Origin: Pseudomonas sp. | Lineage (GTDB): Bacteria > Pseudomonadota > Gammaproteobacteria > Pseudomonadales > Pseudomonadaceae | Length of the DNA: 64,000 bases | Direction of reading: 5' to 3' | Assembly: GCF_028293835.1 (NCBI RefSeq) | Contig: NZ_JAQGNX010000011.1 | Location: 1 to 64,000, forward strand | In this document: positions 43,681 to 55,207 of the stretch, in pieces | How the letters are laid out: the number at the start of each line of letters is the position of its first letter | How positions within the stretch are numbered: position 1 is the stretch's first letter | Notes under the pieces: generated by a model | What the model saw: the letters and a program-made list of their open reading frames with translations, nothing else | Told to the model about the DNA's origin: nothing | The model's database searches: none | Position numbers and translations under genes: made by a program

Positions 43681-45308
43681 AGCTGCTTGCCGTCCGCCGT
43701 TTGTTTCGCATCCAACGCGTGGTCATCCGCTACCGTCTCGATGACTTGCTGTTTGCCCTGCCGCTGCCTTGGTGGATGCTCGCCTTGCGCTACGTCATGC
43801 CGTGGCGTTGGTTCCCGCGCAGAACCCTGGACCTGAGTCGAGGCGCTCGCCTGCGTTTGGCATTGCAGGACCTTGGGCCGATTTTCATCAAATTCGGTCA
43901 GTTGCTGTCGACCCGTCGCGATCTGTTGCCAGAAGACATCGCTGACGAATTAATGCGCTTGCAGGACCGTGTGCCGCCGTTCGATTCGCAACAGGCCATC
44001 GACCTCATCGAGCAACAACTCGGCGCGAAAATCAGTGCAGTGTTCAGCCGCTTCGATGTCGCGCCGCTGGCCTCGGCCTCGGTAGCACAAGTCCACGCCG
44101 CACAACTAAAGACCGGCGAAGAAGTGGTGGTCAAGGTTGTACGCCCAGGCCTTAAACCGATCATCGGTCAGGATCTGGCATGGCTGTTCATTCTGGCGCG
44201 CATCGCTGAACGTCTGTCGGCTGACGCGCGCTTGCTGCACCCGGTGGACGTGGTCAGCGATTACGAAAAAACCATCTACGACGAACTCGACTTATTGCGT
44301 GAGGCAGCCAATTCGAGCCAGTTGAAACGTAACTTCGAAGGTTCACCGCTGCTCTACGTGCCACAAGTCTATTGGGACTGGTGCCGCCCGAAAGTGCTGG
44401 TGATGGAGCGTATCTACGGCATCCAGGTCACCGATCTGGCGACCTTGGCCGATCAGCGCACCGACATGAAAATGCTGGCCGAACGCGGGGTAGAGATCTT
44501 CTTCACCCAAGTATTCCGCGATAGCTTCTTCCATGCCGACATGCACCCCGGCAATATTTTTGTCAGCACCGTCAATCCGTGGAGCCCACAGTACATTGCC
44601 ATCGACTGCGGTATCGTCGGCAGCCTGACCCCGGAAGATCAGGACTACCTGGCGCGCAACCTGTTCGCCTTCTTCAAGCGCGACTACCGGCGCGTGGCGC
44701 AATTGCACATCGATTCTGGCTGGGTGCCAGCGGAAACCAAACTCAACGAATTCGAAGCGGCGATCCGTACCGTGTGCGAACCGATTTTCGAGAAGCCGCT
44801 CAAGGATATTTCCTTTGGCCAGGTGCTGATGCGCCTGTTCCAGACGGCGCGTCGTTTCAACATGGAAGTCCAGCCGCAGTTAGTGCTGCTACAGAAAACC
44901 TTGCTCAACATCGAAGGCCTGGGCCGTCAGCTGTACCCGGACCTGGATTTGTGGAGCACCGCCCAGCCGTTTCTGGAGCGCTGGATGCGTGAGCGGGTCA
45001 GCCCGAAGACCCTGCTGCATAACCTGCAATCCCAAGTCGAGCAGATCCCGCACCTGGCGGGCATGACCCGTGACCTGCTGGAACGCATGTCTCAGCCCCA
45101 TGCCTATGATCCGCCCGCACCGTGGCGTGAGCGGCAGGTACGCGGCGGCGACGGCTGGGCATTGCGGCTGATTGGTGCGGCGTTGCTGGCAGGCGGCGCA
45201 GTGATGGCATCGACCCTGGCAGGCGGCGGCACGGCATTAATCGCTCTCGCAGCATGGCCGGCGTGGATCATGCTAGCGGCCGGGTTGTATCTGGTCGTGC
45301 GCCGATAG
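43677..45308 (+). CDS. ubiB: Ubiquinone biosynthesis regulatory kinase-like protein UbiB
   Basis: Atypical kinase-like ATPase of the ADCK/COQ8 family that supports ubiquinone synthesis at the membrane. The 543 residues show the KxGQ motif ([11 protein letters not shown], Lys72-Gln75), the A-rich nucleotide loop [13 protein letters not shown], and the metal motif DMHPGNIF at 288-295. Two transmembrane helices end the protein ([21 protein letters not shown] and [20 protein letters not shown]). Last of the ubiEJB unit. Confidence 0.97.
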   Translation: MKLLAVRRLFRIQRVVIRYRLDDLLFALPLPWWMLALRYVMPWRWFPRRTLDLSRGARLRLALQDLGPIFIKFGQLLSTRRDLLPEDIADELMRLQDRVPPFDSQQAIDLIEQQLGAKISAVFSRFDVAPLASASVAQVHAAQLKTGEEVVVKVVRPGLKPIIGQDLAWLFILARIAERLSADARLLHPVDVVSDYEKTIYDELDLLREAANSSQLKRNFEGSPLLYVPQVYWDWCRPKVLVMERIYGIQVTDLATLADQRTDMKMLAERGVEIFFTQVFRDSFFHADMHPGNIFVSTVNPWSPQYIAIDCGIVGSLTPEDQDYLARNLFAFFKRDYRRVAQLHIDSGWVPAETKLNEFEAAIRTVCEPIFEKPLKDISFGQVLMRLFQTARRFNMEVQPQLVLLQKTLLNIEGLGRQLYPDLDLWSTAQPFLERWMRERVSPKTLLHNLQSQVEQIPHLAGMTRDLLERMSQPHAYDPPAPWRERQVRGGDGWALRLIGAALLAGGAVMASTLAGGGTALIALAAWPAWIMLAAGLYLVVRR

Positions 45309-45366
45309 CCCGCAACTGGCACACTACTTAACCCGCCTGGCCAGAAGCCAGGCTGCCGGAGTCGAT

Positions 45367-45768
45367 ATGAAAGACTGGCTAGACGAGATCAAGTGGGACA
45401 GCGACGGCCTTGTGCCGGCAATCGCCCAAGACTTTAAAACCGGCCGCGTGCTGATGATGGCCTGGATGAACCGTGAAGCCCTGAGCCTGACCACCGCTGA
45501 GAACCGAGCCATTTACTGGTCGCGTTCCCGTGGCAAACTCTGGCGTAAAGGTGAAGAATCAGGGCATGTACAGAAACTTCACGAACTGCGCCTGGACTGC
45601 GACGCTGACGTGATTATCTTAATGATTGAGCAGGTCGGTGGAATTGCGTGTCACACGGGTCGGGAAAGCTGTTTTTATCGGGTCTATGACGATGCTGGCT
45701 GGAAGGTCGTCGACCCGGTACTGAAAGACCCGCACGCGATCTATCAGGCAGGACATACACATGACTGA
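45367..45768 (+). CDS. hisI: Phosphoribosyl-AMP cyclohydrolase
   Basis: Third step of histidine synthesis: opens the adenine ring of PR-AMP. The 133-residue protein has the metal ligands in LDCDADVI (Cys78, Asp79, Asp81) and the conserved HTGRESCFY with Cys95 and Cys102. Unlike the fused enterobacterial hisIE, hisI and hisE are separate here; they overlap by 8 nt and lead into the tat genes. Confidence 0.97.
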   Translation: MKDWLDEIKWDSDGLVPAIAQDFKTGRVLMMAWMNREALSLTTAENRAIYWSRSRGKLWRKGEESGHVQKLHELRLDCDADVIILMIEQVGGIACHTGRESCFYRVYDDAGWKVVDPVLKDPHAIYQAGHTHD

Positions 45769-46093
45769 CACCCTGGCCCGCCTGGCCGAAGTGCTTGAAT
45801 CGCGCAAAGGCGCCGCTGCCGACAGCTCGTATGTCGCCAGCCTGTATCACAAGGGTTTGAACAAGATTCTGGAAAAGGTCGGTGAAGAATCGGTCGAAAC
45901 CATCATTGCCGCCAAAGACGCCGCGGTGAGCGGGGACTGCAGCGACGTCATCTACGAGACCGCAGACTTGTGGTTTCACAGCATGGTGATGCTGGCTGCG
46001 TTGGGTCAGCACCCGCAGGCTGTGCTGGATGAACTGGATCGCCGTTTTGGATTATCCGGGCACGTGGAAAAAGCCGCGCGCCCAGTCGAATAA
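45761..46093 (+). CDS. hisE: Phosphoribosyl-ATP pyrophosphatase
   Basis: Second step of histidine synthesis: hydrolyses PR-ATP to PR-AMP. The 110-residue all-alpha MazG-like protein has [31 protein letters not shown] with the metal-binding Glu residues, and [14 protein letters not shown]. The reaction order is reversed relative to gene order, since HisE acts before HisI. It overlaps hisI by 8 nt. Confidence 0.97.
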   Translation: MTDTLARLAEVLESRKGAAADSSYVASLYHKGLNKILEKVGEESVETIIAAKDAAVSGDCSDVIYETADLWFHSMVMLAALGQHPQAVLDELDRRFGLSGHVEKAARPVE

Positions 46094-46122
46094 ACAAGCA
46101 CCACTAGAAAGAGGAACGTGTC

Positions 46123-46407
46123 ATGGGCATTTTTGACTGGAAACACTGGATCATCATTTTGATCGTTGTCGTGCTGGTATTCGGCACCAAGAAACTCAAA
46201 GGTCTTGGCGCGGATGTGGGCGAAACGATCAAGGGCTTTCGCAAAGCCATGAATGACGAAGAAAAACCGGCCGAACCACAGCCGCCCGTGCAACCGACGC
46301 AACCTATGCAGCCTCCGCAAGCAGCGCCGCAGGCCTCTACGTTACATGAGCCGCACACCATCGACGTGCAAGCGCACAAAGTCGAAGAGCCCCTCCGTAA
46401 AGACTAG
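46123..46407 (+). CDS. tatA: Twin-arginine translocase subunit TatA
   Basis: Forms the oligomeric pore element of the Tat system for folded proteins. The 94 residues have a short periplasmic tail, one transmembrane helix ([14 protein letters not shown]), an [10 protein letters not shown] hinge and amphipathic helix, then a Pro/Gln-rich tail. First of tatABC, 29 nt after hisE. Confidence 0.97.
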   Translation: MGIFDWKHWIIILIVVVLVFGTKKLKGLGADVGETIKGFRKAMNDEEKPAEPQPPVQPTQPMQPPQAAPQASTLHEPHTIDVQAHKVEEPLRKD

Positions 46408-46417
46408 GTCGTGTTAA

Positions 46418-46924
46418 ATGTTTGGTATCAGCTTCTCTGAACTGCTGCTGGTTGGTCTCGTTGCCCTGTTGGTTCTTGGGCCTGAGCGCCTGCCCGGCGC
46501 AGCACGTACCGCCGGCCTGTGGGTTGGGCGGCTGAAACGCAGCTTCAATGCGATCAAACAGGAAGTTGAACGCGAGATAGGTGCTGACGAAATTCGTCGG
46601 CAATTGCATAACGAGCACATTCTGTCGCTGGAAGAAGAGGCGAAAAAGATCTTCGCGCCGCAACAACCGCAGCAGCCAGCAACCGAACCGGTCGCCACCG
46701 TGCATCCGGCCGTCGAAAGCCACAGTATTGCCCCGCCGACCACCTCTGTGGCCGACGCACCATTGACCGCTGCGCCACTGGCTACGCCTGAAGCAACCAC
46801 GACCGTCCCGGTTGATGACGTTCCCGCGCCGACGGCGACTGAAGCTGTTCCGCCAGCCCACGTGAGCCCGGTGCCAATCGCACCTTCCGCCAACGATTCA
46901 ACTTTGCCACCGCGAGCCCCATGA
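46418..46924 (+). CDS. tatB: Twin-arginine translocase subunit TatB
   Basis: Pairs with TatC to bind the twin-arginine signal. The 168-residue protein starts [26 protein letters not shown], with the transmembrane helix, Glu8 and the GPERLP hinge typical of TatB. An amphipathic helix and a long Pro/Ala/Thr-rich tail follow. It overlaps tatC by 4 nt. Confidence 0.97.
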   Translation: MFGISFSELLLVGLVALLVLGPERLPGAARTAGLWVGRLKRSFNAIKQEVEREIGADEIRRQLHNEHILSLEEEAKKIFAPQQPQQPATEPVATVHPAVESHSIAPPTTSVADAPLTAAPLATPEATTTVPVDDVPAPTATEAVPPAHVSPVPIAPSANDSTLPPRAP

Positions 46925-47718
46925 GCGCAGACATCCCGGAAAACGATCAGCAGATGCCGCTGATCTCGCACCTTACTGAATTGCGCACGCGCCTGTTGCG
47001 TTGCGTCCTGGCGATTTTCTTGATCTTCGCCGGGTTGTTTACATTCACCCAGAAGATCTACACCTTGGTATCCGCGCCCCTGCGGGTATATTTGCCCGAA
47101 GGCGCGACAATGATCGCCACCGACGTGGCATCGCCGTTCCTGACCCCCTTCAAGCTGACCATGATGTGCTCGCTGTTCCTGGCGATGCCGGTGGTCTTGC
47201 ATCAGATCTGGGGGTTCATTGCGCCGGGCCTGTATAAGCATGAAAAACGCGTCGCGGTGCCCTTGTTGGTGTCGAGCATCATCCTGTTTTACTCAGGCAT
47301 GGCGTTTGCCTACTTCCTGGTGTTCCCGCTGATTTTCCACTTCTTCGCCAGCGTGACACCGGAAGGTGTGTCGATGATGACCGACATCGCCAGTTATCTG
47401 GACTTTGTCATGACGCTGTTCCTGGCGTTTGGCGTCGCCTTCGAGATCCCGGTGGCCGTGGTATTGCTGGTGTGGATCGGCATCGTCGACGTCAAATACT
47501 TGAAGAAGATGCGCCCATACGTGGTTATTGGCTGCTTCGTGGTCGGCATGATCCTGACCCCGCCGGACATCTTCTCCCAGACGCTGCTCGCGGTGCCCAT
47601 GTGGCTACTGTTCGAAATCGGCGTGTTGTGCAGCGGCTTGATCGTCAAGCGTGGCGATCACCCGGACGATCAGCCCGACGAAGACAAACACGACCAGCCG
47701 CCAGCGACCCCACTGTGA
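46921..47718 (+). CDS. tatC: Twin-arginine translocase subunit TatC
   Basis: Polytopic receptor for twin-arginine signal peptides. The 265 residues have the cytoplasmic [11 protein letters not shown] motif, six transmembrane helices and the conserved [14 protein letters not shown] loop ([12 protein letters not shown]). It overlaps tatB by 4 nt at the start and rsmE by 4 nt at the end (GTGA). Confidence 0.97.
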   Translation: MSADIPENDQQMPLISHLTELRTRLLRCVLAIFLIFAGLFTFTQKIYTLVSAPLRVYLPEGATMIATDVASPFLTPFKLTMMCSLFLAMPVVLHQIWGFIAPGLYKHEKRVAVPLLVSSIILFYSGMAFAYFLVFPLIFHFFASVTPEGVSMMTDIASYLDFVMTLFLAFGVAFEIPVAVVLLVWIGIVDVKYLKKMRPYVVIGCFVVGMILTPPDIFSQTLLAVPMWLLFEIGVLCSGLIVKRGDHPDDQPDEDKHDQPPATPL

Positions 47719-48422
47719 ACCTGCTGCTGCTCGAAGACGCCGACTTCATTTCGGCCGATCGGGTGGTCTTGGGCGACCGCCGTCTCACGCACATGCAAGA
47801 GGTGCATCGGGCAGTGGTAGGTGACACGTTGCGTGTAGGGCGAATCGGCGGGCAGTTGGGCTCAGCCGAGCTGCTACGGCTGGAGAATCACGAAGCGGAA
47901 CTGCGGGTCAGCCTTGACCGCGCCCCGCCGGCCAAACTGCCTTTGACCCTGTTGCTGGCCCTGCCCCGTCCAAAAATGCTGCGTAGAGTGTTTCAGACTA
48001 TTGCAACCATGGGCGTACCCCGGGTCATTTTGCTCAACAGCTATCGGGTTGAAAAAAGCTTTTGGCAGACACCGTTTCTTGAGCCCGAAGCCATTCGCGA
48101 ACAACTGATCCTTGGATTGGAACAGGCACGCGACAGCATTCTTCCTGAGATCATTATCGAAAAACGCTTCAAGCCTTTCGTCGAAGACCGTTTGCCGCAG
48201 TTAGTCCAAGGCACGCTGGGCCTGGTGGGGCACCCCGGCGAGTACCCGGCTTGCCCACGGGGCATCACTGAGCCAGTGACCCTGGCCATCGGTCCCGAAG
48301 GCGGCTGGATTCCCTACGAAGTCGACTTGCTCAACAAAGCAGGGTTGCAGCCAGTGCAACTAGGCGAACGTATTTTACGCGTTGAAACTGCTGTAACTGC
48401 ACTGCTTGCCCGCCTGTTTTAA
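47715..48422 (+). CDS. rsmE: 16S rRNA (uracil(1498)-N(3))-methyltransferase
   Basis: Methylates U1498 in the decoding region of 16S rRNA. The 235-residue SPOUT protein has an N-terminal PUA-like domain ([22 protein letters not shown]) and a C-terminal trefoil knot with [16 protein letters not shown] and [11 protein letters not shown]. The start is the GTG that overlaps the tatC stop; the frame is open further upstream, but that part only shadows tatC. Confidence 0.95.
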   Translation: MNLLLLEDADFISADRVVLGDRRLTHMQEVHRAVVGDTLRVGRIGGQLGSAELLRLENHEAELRVSLDRAPPAKLPLTLLLALPRPKMLRRVFQTIATMGVPRVILLNSYRVEKSFWQTPFLEPEAIREQLILGLEQARDSILPEIIIEKRFKPFVEDRLPQLVQGTLGLVGHPGEYPACPRGITEPVTLAIGPEGGWIPYEVDLLNKAGLQPVQLGERILRVETAVTALLARLF

Positions 48423-48514
48423 ACCAGTTTCCCGTCGATAATTGCCACTTCAGTTCCTGCCCCGCCCGCCGATAGACAAACACTTCTATAACAACTGAAC
48501 ACCAAGGAGCTGTC

Positions 48515-50431
48515 ATGTACCGCTGGTTAGTACGAAACCTGGGCAACGTTAGCGTTCGCCTGAAACTGGCTATCGGCTTCGGCACGGTGTTGTTGTTAAC
48601 AGTATTGATCACCCTCACCGGCTGGTTCGGTGTGTCATCGCTGATTGATCGAGGCGAAAAGCTAGCGTTGATTACCCGGCTGACTAATTTGACCACAGAC
48701 CTGCGTATCGCCCGAATGCACTACGAGACGCAGTTCGATGCCGAATCGGCGAAGGAAGTGACCGACGCACTCAATGCAGTCGAGCAAAGTATTGCTCGCT
48801 CGCGCGCCCTGCTGGCGCTCTCCAGTGACCAGAAGACCCTTGACCTGCAGGCAACAGCGAACGGCGCCTATCGGCGTGCCTTCAGCGAAATGACCAGCGC
48901 TACCCAGGCCCGCGAAGCGGCCAGCGCAAACCTTGAGGTTACCGCCGACCTCGCGCTGAAAAACGTTGCAGCCATTGAACAATCGTTGCTTCAGGGTGAC
49001 AACATCCTTGCGTTCAATGACGCGGTCTACCTGAGCACCTTAATCCAACAGGCGCGTTTGCACGTTAAAAGTTACACCTACAGCGGCAAGCCGGAGTTTG
49101 ATCGCAGCGCCACAGCGGCAATCGACGAAGCCATGGGCGGTCTTAACGGCCTGGCGGGCTCAATTCCGGCGCAGTACCTGGGCAAGCTTAAAGATGCCAG
49201 CGATGCGCTCAAGTCTTATCGGGGAGCGGTTGGTCAATACCGCGACGCGCAGGGGCTGAGTACGCATGCGGCGGAAAAAATGGCCGCCGAGGGGGAAAAC
49301 CTGCAGGAAATGAGCACGCAACTGACCGCCTCACAGAATACCTTGCGCGACGCCGACAGCGCCAAGGCACGGTCCATGCTCAGCCTGGCGACCGGGCTAG
49401 CGTTGCTGTTCGGGGTGATCGCGGCCTGGACTATCACTCGCCAAATCGTTGTACCGCTGTTGCTGACCCTCAAGGTCGTAGAGCGCGTCGCTTCGGGTGA
49501 TTTGAGCCAGGATTTGTACGTGGAACGACGTGACGAGCTGGGCCAGTTGCAGGGCGCCATTCAGCGAATGACCGTGGGCTTGCGCAGCTTGATCGGCGGC
49601 ATCAGCGAGGGTGTGAACAAGATAGCCAACGCGGCCGAACAATTGTCGGCGGTGACTGAGCAAACCAATGCCGGCGTCAGTAGCCAGCGGATTGAAACCG
49701 ATCAAGTGGCCACCGCCATGCACGAAATGACCGCCACGGTTCAGGAAGTGGCGCGCAATGCCGAAGAAGCCTCTGAGGCAGCGGTTGCTGCCGACCAACA
49801 GGCGCGCGAAGGCGACCGAGTGGTCAATGAAGCCATCGCTCAGATCGAACTGTTAGCCCGGGAAGTGGAAAACTCCACCGAAGCGATGAGTGACCTCAAG
49901 CGTGAAAGTGACAAGATCGGCAGCGTGCTGGACGTCATCAAATCCGTCGCCCAGCAGACCAACCTTTTAGCACTTAACGCCGCCATCGAAGCGGCGCGTG
50001 CAGGCGAAGCGGGCCGGGGTTTTGCGGTAGTCGCCGACGAGGTACGCAGCCTCGCCCAGCGCACGCAAAAGTCCACTGAGGAAATCGAAGAACTGGTCGT
50101 CGGTCTGCAAAACGGCACCCGGCAAGTGGCAACGATCATGGATAACAGCCGTACGCTGACCACCAGCAGTGTCGAGTTGACACGTCGTGCTGGCAGCTCG
50201 CTGGAAAACATCACCCGCACGGTCTCGGCGATTCAGTCGATGAATCAACAAATCGCAGCCGCCGCTGAACAACAAAGCTCAACCACGGAGGAGATAAATC
50301 GCAGCGTGTTGAACGTGCGCGACGTGTCCGAACAAACCGCCACCGCCAGCAAGGCAACCGCCGCGTCCAGCGTCGAACTCGCGCGTTTGGGTACCCATCT
50401 GCAATCCTTGGTCGGTCAGTTTAAGGTCTAG
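48515..50431 (+). CDS. Methyl-accepting chemotaxis protein, HBM type (first of a tandem pair)
   Basis: A 638-residue transmembrane chemoreceptor: helix at about 17-40, periplasmic helical bimodular (HBM) domain of about 240 residues, second helix ([19 protein letters not shown]), HAMP domain, and a signalling domain with the hairpin tip [27 protein letters not shown]. Position after rsmE and the long helical sensor match the HBM receptors McpK, McpQ and McpS, which sense TCA-cycle acids. An Arg pair spaced by three (LRIAR, Arg64 and Arg67) in the first long helix is of the kind that holds dicarboxylates. No CheR-tethering pentapeptide is seen at the end GQFKV. Ligand cannot be fixed by sequence alone. 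Confidence 0.9.
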   Translation: MYRWLVRNLGNVSVRLKLAIGFGTVLLLTVLITLTGWFGVSSLIDRGEKLALITRLTNLTTDLRIARMHYETQFDAESAKEVTDALNAVEQSIARSRALLALSSDQKTLDLQATANGAYRRAFSEMTSATQAREAASANLEVTADLALKNVAAIEQSLLQGDNILAFNDAVYLSTLIQQARLHVKSYTYSGKPEFDRSATAAIDEAMGGLNGLAGSIPAQYLGKLKDASDALKSYRGAVGQYRDAQGLSTHAAEKMAAEGENLQEMSTQLTASQNTLRDADSAKARSMLSLATGLALLFGVIAAWTITRQIVVPLLLTLKVVERVASGDLSQDLYVERRDELGQLQGAIQRMTVGLRSLIGGISEGVNKIANAAEQLSAVTEQTNAGVSSQRIETDQVATAMHEMTATVQEVARNAEEASEAAVAADQQAREGDRVVNEAIAQIELLAREVENSTEAMSDLKRESDKIGSVLDVIKSVAQQTNLLALNAAIEAARAGEAGRGFAVVADEVRSLAQRTQKSTEEIEELVVGLQNGTRQVATIMDNSRTLTTSSVELTRRAGSSLENITRTVSAIQSMNQQIAAAAEQQSSTTEEINRSVLNVRDVSEQTATASKATAASSVELARLGTHLQSLVGQFKV

Positions 50432-50438
50432 AGCCTGC

Positions 50439-50467
50439 CAGAGCCCCCAGTAAACGCTGGGGCTCTG
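50439..50467 (+). terminator. Hairpin between the two chemoreceptor genes
   Basis: AGAGCCCCCAG-TAAACG-CTGGGGCTCT forms a 10-bp stem with one bulged C a few nt past the first receptor's stop. There is no T-run, so it may only reduce read-through to the second gene. Confidence 0.5.
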
Positions 50468-50597
50468 CCCTGCCAGCTAAATTATCAGACTTTTCCTACG
50501 ACCGATTCAGGTCCCGAGTTTACCGCTCCTGCCGATGCGCTGATCAAGTCAAAACGTCGTTTTGCCTTCGTCTTGCCGCCATCACAGGAGAACACTC

Positions 50598-52538
50598 ATG
50601 TTTCGATCCTTATCCAAGATTTTGGACAACACACGCGTCAAAGTTAAACTTGCGCTGGGCTTCGGCCTGGTATTGCTGCTGACGTTGGTGATTACACTGA
50701 CCGGCTGGCATGGCCTCGGCACCATGGTCGAACGCTCAGAATCGCTGTCCGCAATCGGCCAGTTGACCACCGCGACCAAAGACCTGCGCATCGAAAGAAT
50801 CCTCTTTCGCAGCGAAAACACGCCCGAGTCCGCTGCTGCCGTGGTCAAGCGTCTGAACGAACTGGAGGCGCAACTCGCCGCTCTGCGCAAAACCACCGAC
50901 GACGCGGACAGCCTTAAGTTATTGTCCGACCAGAGCGACCACGTGCGCCGGTTTGAAACCACCTTTGAACAGCTCGGCCAGACGTTGAAGGAGCGCGAAA
51001 GCACCCGTGATGAACTGGAGAACAAATCCGAGCAGGCCATGAAAACCGTGGCGCAGGTGGAAACCGAGGTATTGAAGGCGGTCAGTCAGGAGCAGGACAG
51101 CGCTGATCGTTTGGATGAATTCACTAACATTTCGCAACTGCGCCAGCAGATTCAGGTGGCCCGTTATCAGGTGCAGGCCTATACCTTCAACGGTCAAGAT
51201 CGCTATGAGCAGGCGGCGATCACGGCCATCGACGAAGCGATCAAGGAAGTCAGCCAGATTGCCGAGGATCAAGCCGATACCAGTGTCGGTGGGCTGCAAA
51301 TGGCTAGCCAGACGCTCCAGGATTACCGCCTTCGGCTGAGCCAGTTCAAAGATACACAGGTCAAGACCGAAGCCGAACAGGAAGCGATGGAAGCACTTGG
51401 AGATAAATTGCTCGCCTCGAGCAGCGAGCTGAGCGACCGCCAAATGAGCCTGCGCGACGTTCAAGCCGCTAGAGCGCGCACTACATTGGTGAGCATCGCC
51501 AGCCTGGCATTGGTTCTAGGATTAATGGCCGCCTGGCTGATCACCCAACAAGTCATCATGCCCCTGCAACAAACGTTGGCGGCGGCACGGCGCATCGCCC
51601 AAGGCAACTTGAGCGAAGACCTTAAGGTTGAGCGCAGCGATGAGATGGGCCAGTTGCAAGCCAGCATGCAGCAGATGACCTTGAGTTTACGCGATCTGAT
51701 CGGCGGGATAGGCGAGAGCGTGACGCAGATAGCCAGCGCGGCTGAACAGCTGTCGGCGGTCACCGAGCAGACCAGTGTCGGGGTTAACAGCCAGAAAGAT
51801 GAAACCGATCAGGTGGCGACGGCCATGAATCAGATGACCGCCACGGTGATGGAAGTCGCGCGCAACGCTGAAGAGGCTTCGGACGCGGCCACCCAGGCGG
51901 ACCAGCAGGCGCGCGAGGGCGATAAGGTGGTGTCGCAAGCCATTGCGCAGATTGAGCTGTTGGCCGCCGAGGTCGGCAATTCAACACAGGCCATGACCCA
52001 GCTCACCGCCGAAAGCGACAAAATCGGTAGCGTGCTTGACGTGATCAAGTCGGTGTCGCAACAAACCAATCTGTTGGCGCTGAACGCGGCCATTGAAGCG
52101 GCTCGGGCAGGAGAGGCCGGACGCGGTTTCGCGGTGGTGGCTGACGAGGTACGCAGCCTGGCACAACGTACCCAGCAATCCACCGAGGAGATTGAAGAGC
52201 TGATCGCGGCATTGCAGAACGGCACTCAGCAAGTCGCGGCCTCACTGGATAATAGCCGGGCCCTGACCAATAACGGCGTCGAATTGAGTCGCCGCGCCGG
52301 TAGCGCGCTGGAGCACATCACCCGTACGGTGTCGACGATCCAAAGCATGAACCAACAGATCGCCACCGCTGGAGAGCAGCAAACGGCGGTGGCTGAAGAA
52401 ATCACCCGCAGCGTCATGAGCGTACGCGACATCTGCGAACAAACCGCTGCGGCCAGCGAAGAGACCGCAGCCTCAAGCGTTGAGCTGGCAAGAATGGGTA
52501 TTCATTTGCAGGGGTTGTTGGGCAGGTTTCAGGTGTAA
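50598..52538 (+). CDS. Methyl-accepting chemotaxis protein, HBM type (second of a tandem pair)
   Basis: A 646-residue paralogue of the preceding receptor. Membrane helix, HAMP and signalling domain are nearly parallel, while the periplasmic HBM domain has diverged, keeping the LRIER pair (Arg64, Arg67). The tip [27 protein letters not shown] is standard. ATG 50598 has AGGAGA before it; a longer frame from 50562 is not family-like. It most likely senses a related but different organic acid. A bidirectional terminator follows. Confidence 0.9.
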   Translation: MFRSLSKILDNTRVKVKLALGFGLVLLLTLVITLTGWHGLGTMVERSESLSAIGQLTTATKDLRIERILFRSENTPESAAAVVKRLNELEAQLAALRKTTDDADSLKLLSDQSDHVRRFETTFEQLGQTLKERESTRDELENKSEQAMKTVAQVETEVLKAVSQEQDSADRLDEFTNISQLRQQIQVARYQVQAYTFNGQDRYEQAAITAIDEAIKEVSQIAEDQADTSVGGLQMASQTLQDYRLRLSQFKDTQVKTEAEQEAMEALGDKLLASSSELSDRQMSLRDVQAARARTTLVSIASLALVLGLMAAWLITQQVIMPLQQTLAAARRIAQGNLSEDLKVERSDEMGQLQASMQQMTLSLRDLIGGIGESVTQIASAAEQLSAVTEQTSVGVNSQKDETDQVATAMNQMTATVMEVARNAEEASDAATQADQQAREGDKVVSQAIAQIELLAAEVGNSTQAMTQLTAESDKIGSVLDVIKSVSQQTNLLALNAAIEAARAGEAGRGFAVVADEVRSLAQRTQQSTEEIEELIAALQNGTQQVAASLDNSRALTNNGVELSRRAGSALEHITRTVSTIQSMNQQIATAGEQQTAVAEEITRSVMSVRDICEQTAAASEETAASSVELARMGIHLQGLLGRFQV

Positions 52539-52576
52539 CTGACGTAACCAATCACCTGTAGGAGCCGTTAACAAAA

Positions 52577-52607
52577 AACGCCGTTGAGGATGACCCCAAC
52601 GGCGTTT
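52577..52607. terminator. Bidirectional terminator between chemoreceptor and opgH
   Basis: AAACGCCGTTG pairs with CAACGGCGTTT around a 9-nt loop. On the minus strand a run of six Ts follows, so it mainly ends opgGH; on the plus strand TTTCTC follows. A half REP unit (CTGTAGGAGCC) lies just to the left. Confidence 0.85.
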
Positions 52608-52630
52608 CTCATGTTACCCAGCGAGCGCTA

Positions 52631-55207
52631 TCAGGCGTTAACCAGTTGAGACTCGATGGCGTGAGTAACCGGCTGCAAAGGCAACAACGGCGCGTGGGGG
52701 TCGGCGGCGATTGACTCGCGCCAGGCCGACAGCCATTGCGCATGACCTTCGCTCCAGACTTGCTCGTGCAGACGCGCCAGCGCAACCGGGTCGCTCAAAA
52801 GCATGAGACGTTCCTGGTTACTCAGCGCGCCAGGACCGGCTTTCATTGCCTGACGAACACGATCAATCCGCAGCCACTCAACCGGTTCCGACTGCAAATG
52901 CCGTGAGGTGGCCAATGCACACGCCAACGCATTTTGCTGAGGGTCGACCACCGCCCGGATGAACCCCTCTTTCAGCGCATGCCAACGGTTTTCATGGGTG
53001 TATTTATCAGTCGCGATCAGCTCTTGCGGCGGCGCGTATTCCTCAGGGATAAGGAACAGCTTCTCGTCCCGGGCCTTGAGGCCAAGTGTTACGCGGCTGG
53101 AAATCACCGAGACCGGAATCGACAGCATCAACGAACCAACGATAGGCGCCAACCACCAAAGAAAGCTTGGGTTGAGCGAGGCAACCAACAACGCCCAGCA
53201 GGCGCCCAACAAGGTTTGTGGACCGTGGCGTTTGGTCGCTTCGAGCCATGACGTCGAGCCGTCATCGCGTTGCGGCGAGTCCCACGTCGCAGCCCAGCCC
53301 AGAAAAGCAGCCAGTACGAAACGGGTGTGGAACAACATCCGCACCGGCGCCAGCAGCACCGAGAAGAACATCTCCATGAGCATCGACAGGGTCACTTTAA
53401 TGCGACCACCGAAACCCACCGAGCCCTTGGCCCAGATCAAAATAATGCTCAGCAGTTTAGGCAAGAACAGCAACACGATGGTGGTCGAAAACAGCGCGAC
53501 CGCCTTGTCCGGATGCCATTGCGGCCACAGCGGATACAATTGCCGGGGCTCCATGAAGTACTGCGGTTCCATGAGCGTATTGACCGCCAGTAGCGCAGTG
53601 GATAGCACCAGGAAGAAGAACCACAGTGGCGCCGACAAGTACGACATCACGCCGGTCAAAAACACCGCTCGGTGTACGGGGTGCATGCCCTTGACCAGGA
53701 ACAGGCGGAAGTTCATCAGGTTGCCATGGCACCAGCGACGGTCACGTTTGAGCTCATCCAGCAAGTTAGGCGGCAATTCTTCATAGCTGCCTGGCAAATC
53801 GTAAGCAATCCACACGCCCCAACCGGCACGGCGCATCAGCGCGGCTTCGACGAAGTCGTGAGACAGAATTGCACCCGCGAAAGCACCTTTACCGGGCAAC
53901 GGCGCCAAGGCGCAATGCTCAATAAACGGCTTCATGCGGATGATCGCGTTGTGGCCCCAATAGTGGGATTCGCCCAACTGCCAGAAGTGCAGACCGGCGG
54001 TAAACAACGGACCGTACACCCGCGTGGCGAATTGCTGCATGCGTGCATACAGCGTGTCCATGCCCGACGCCCGTGGCGCGGTCTGGATGATACCGGCGTC
54101 TGGTGTGGCTTCCATCAAGCGCACCAGACTGGTCAGGCATTCACCGCTCATGACACTGTCGGCATCCAGCACCACCATGTAACGGTATTCACCGCCCCAG
54201 CGACGGCAGAAGTCATCGAGGTTGCCGCTTTTGCGTTTAACCCGACGGCGACGGCGACGATAGAATATCCTGCCGAAGCCGTTGGCCTCGCGACATACGT
54301 CAAGCCAGGCCTGCTGCTCGGCGACCGCGATGTCTGTGTCGTTGGTGTCGCTGAGGACGAAGAAGTCGAAGCGATCCAGATCACCGGTCGCCGCGATTGA
54401 CTCGAACGTGGCGCGCAAACCGGCGAACACACGGGGGACGTCTTCGTTGCAAATCGGCATCACCAGCGCAGTCCGGGCGCCTTTTTCAATCGGCTCGTCG
54501 CCAGCGCTGGCACCGGAAATACGGTATTTGTCGTGCCCGGTGAGCAACTCCAGAAAACCCATCAGGGCTGTCCAGAAACCAGCCGAGACCCAACAAAACA
54601 ATATCCCGAACAGCAACAGGATGCTGGTTTGCAGGGCGTAAGGCAGCACTTGCAATGCAGTCTGCATCAGCGACTGGCGCGCGATTTCCTCCCACGACAC
54701 GAACGACCAGCCCTGGTACGGCATGATCCCTTTCATGTAAAAACTGGCGACGATGGTTTGACCGATCATCAACACCAGCAAAATGTAGCGGCGCAACGAA
54801 CCGACAAAACGCCAGCGTGCTGAAGGCAACTCGCGCTTGGGTGGTTCGGGAGTGTTGGTACGACCGGTCATCCGCCGCCAGGCACGCACCAGGATGTTGG
54901 TGCGCCACGGCTCAGGAACAACCTTGGTCCGACGTATCGGTGGCGTTGCCTTGAGGCAAACCCGACCGCTGGCGTCGAGAACCAGCATTTCTGCTTCTTC
55001 CAGCTCGTCAGCGGTGGTCAATGTCAGACGGCGGCCAACGGACGCTTGAGCGGCATTGGTCGCGTCTGCGACAGGCTGCGCGGATAACCGCTCGTGCAGC
55101 TCGGCGAAAGTTGAACAGTTGGCAAGTTCTGCCCGCTGCTCATCGCTCATCGGTAAATGTGCCAGGTACTCGTTCAGAGACACTGGCACGGTCTGGGAAT
55201 TACTCAT
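52631..55207 (-). CDS. opgH: Periplasmic glucan glucosyltransferase
   Basis: Inner-membrane GT2 enzyme that polymerises beta-1,2-linked glucose from UDP-glucose and exports the chain as osmoregulated periplasmic glucan. The 858 residues have two N-terminal helices, a large cytoplasmic GT domain with [10 protein letters not shown] and [10 protein letters not shown], the acceptor motif RDRRWCHGN (QxxRW-like), and several C-terminal membrane helices. It begins 8 nt inside opgG, so the pair is coupled. Confidence 0.97.
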   Translation of the reverse strand: MSNSQTVPVSLNEYLAHLPMSDEQRAELANCSTFAELHERLSAQPVADATNAAQASVGRRLTLTTADELEEAEMLVLDASGRVCLKATPPIRRTKVVPEPWRTNILVRAWRRMTGRTNTPEPPKRELPSARWRFVGSLRRYILLVLMIGQTIVASFYMKGIMPYQGWSFVSWEEIARQSLMQTALQVLPYALQTSILLLFGILFCWVSAGFWTALMGFLELLTGHDKYRISGASAGDEPIEKGARTALVMPICNEDVPRVFAGLRATFESIAATGDLDRFDFFVLSDTNDTDIAVAEQQAWLDVCREANGFGRIFYRRRRRRVKRKSGNLDDFCRRWGGEYRYMVVLDADSVMSGECLTSLVRLMEATPDAGIIQTAPRASGMDTLYARMQQFATRVYGPLFTAGLHFWQLGESHYWGHNAIIRMKPFIEHCALAPLPGKGAFAGAILSHDFVEAALMRRAGWGVWIAYDLPGSYEELPPNLLDELKRDRRWCHGNLMNFRLFLVKGMHPVHRAVFLTGVMSYLSAPLWFFFLVLSTALLAVNTLMEPQYFMEPRQLYPLWPQWHPDKAVALFSTTIVLLFLPKLLSIILIWAKGSVGFGGRIKVTLSMLMEMFFSVLLAPVRMLFHTRFVLAAFLGWAATWDSPQRDDGSTSWLEATKRHGPQTLLGACWALLVASLNPSFLWWLAPIVGSLMLSIPVSVISSRVTLGLKARDEKLFLIPEEYAPPQELIATDKYTHENRWHALKEGFIRAVVDPQQNALACALATSRHLQSEPVEWLRIDRVRQAMKAGPGALSNQERLMLLSDPVALARLHEQVWSEGHAQWLSAWRESIAADPHAPLLPLQPVTHAIESQLVNA

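Noticed and set aside
48434..48441. Flagellar sigma-28 promoter for the first chemoreceptor
   Set aside because: GTCGATAA resembles the -10 element, but no TAAA-type -35 is found at the required distance.
50500..50560. Sigma-28-like GCCGATGC before the second chemoreceptor
   Set aside because: The possible -35 (GAGTTT) is at the wrong distance and the -10 is incomplete.
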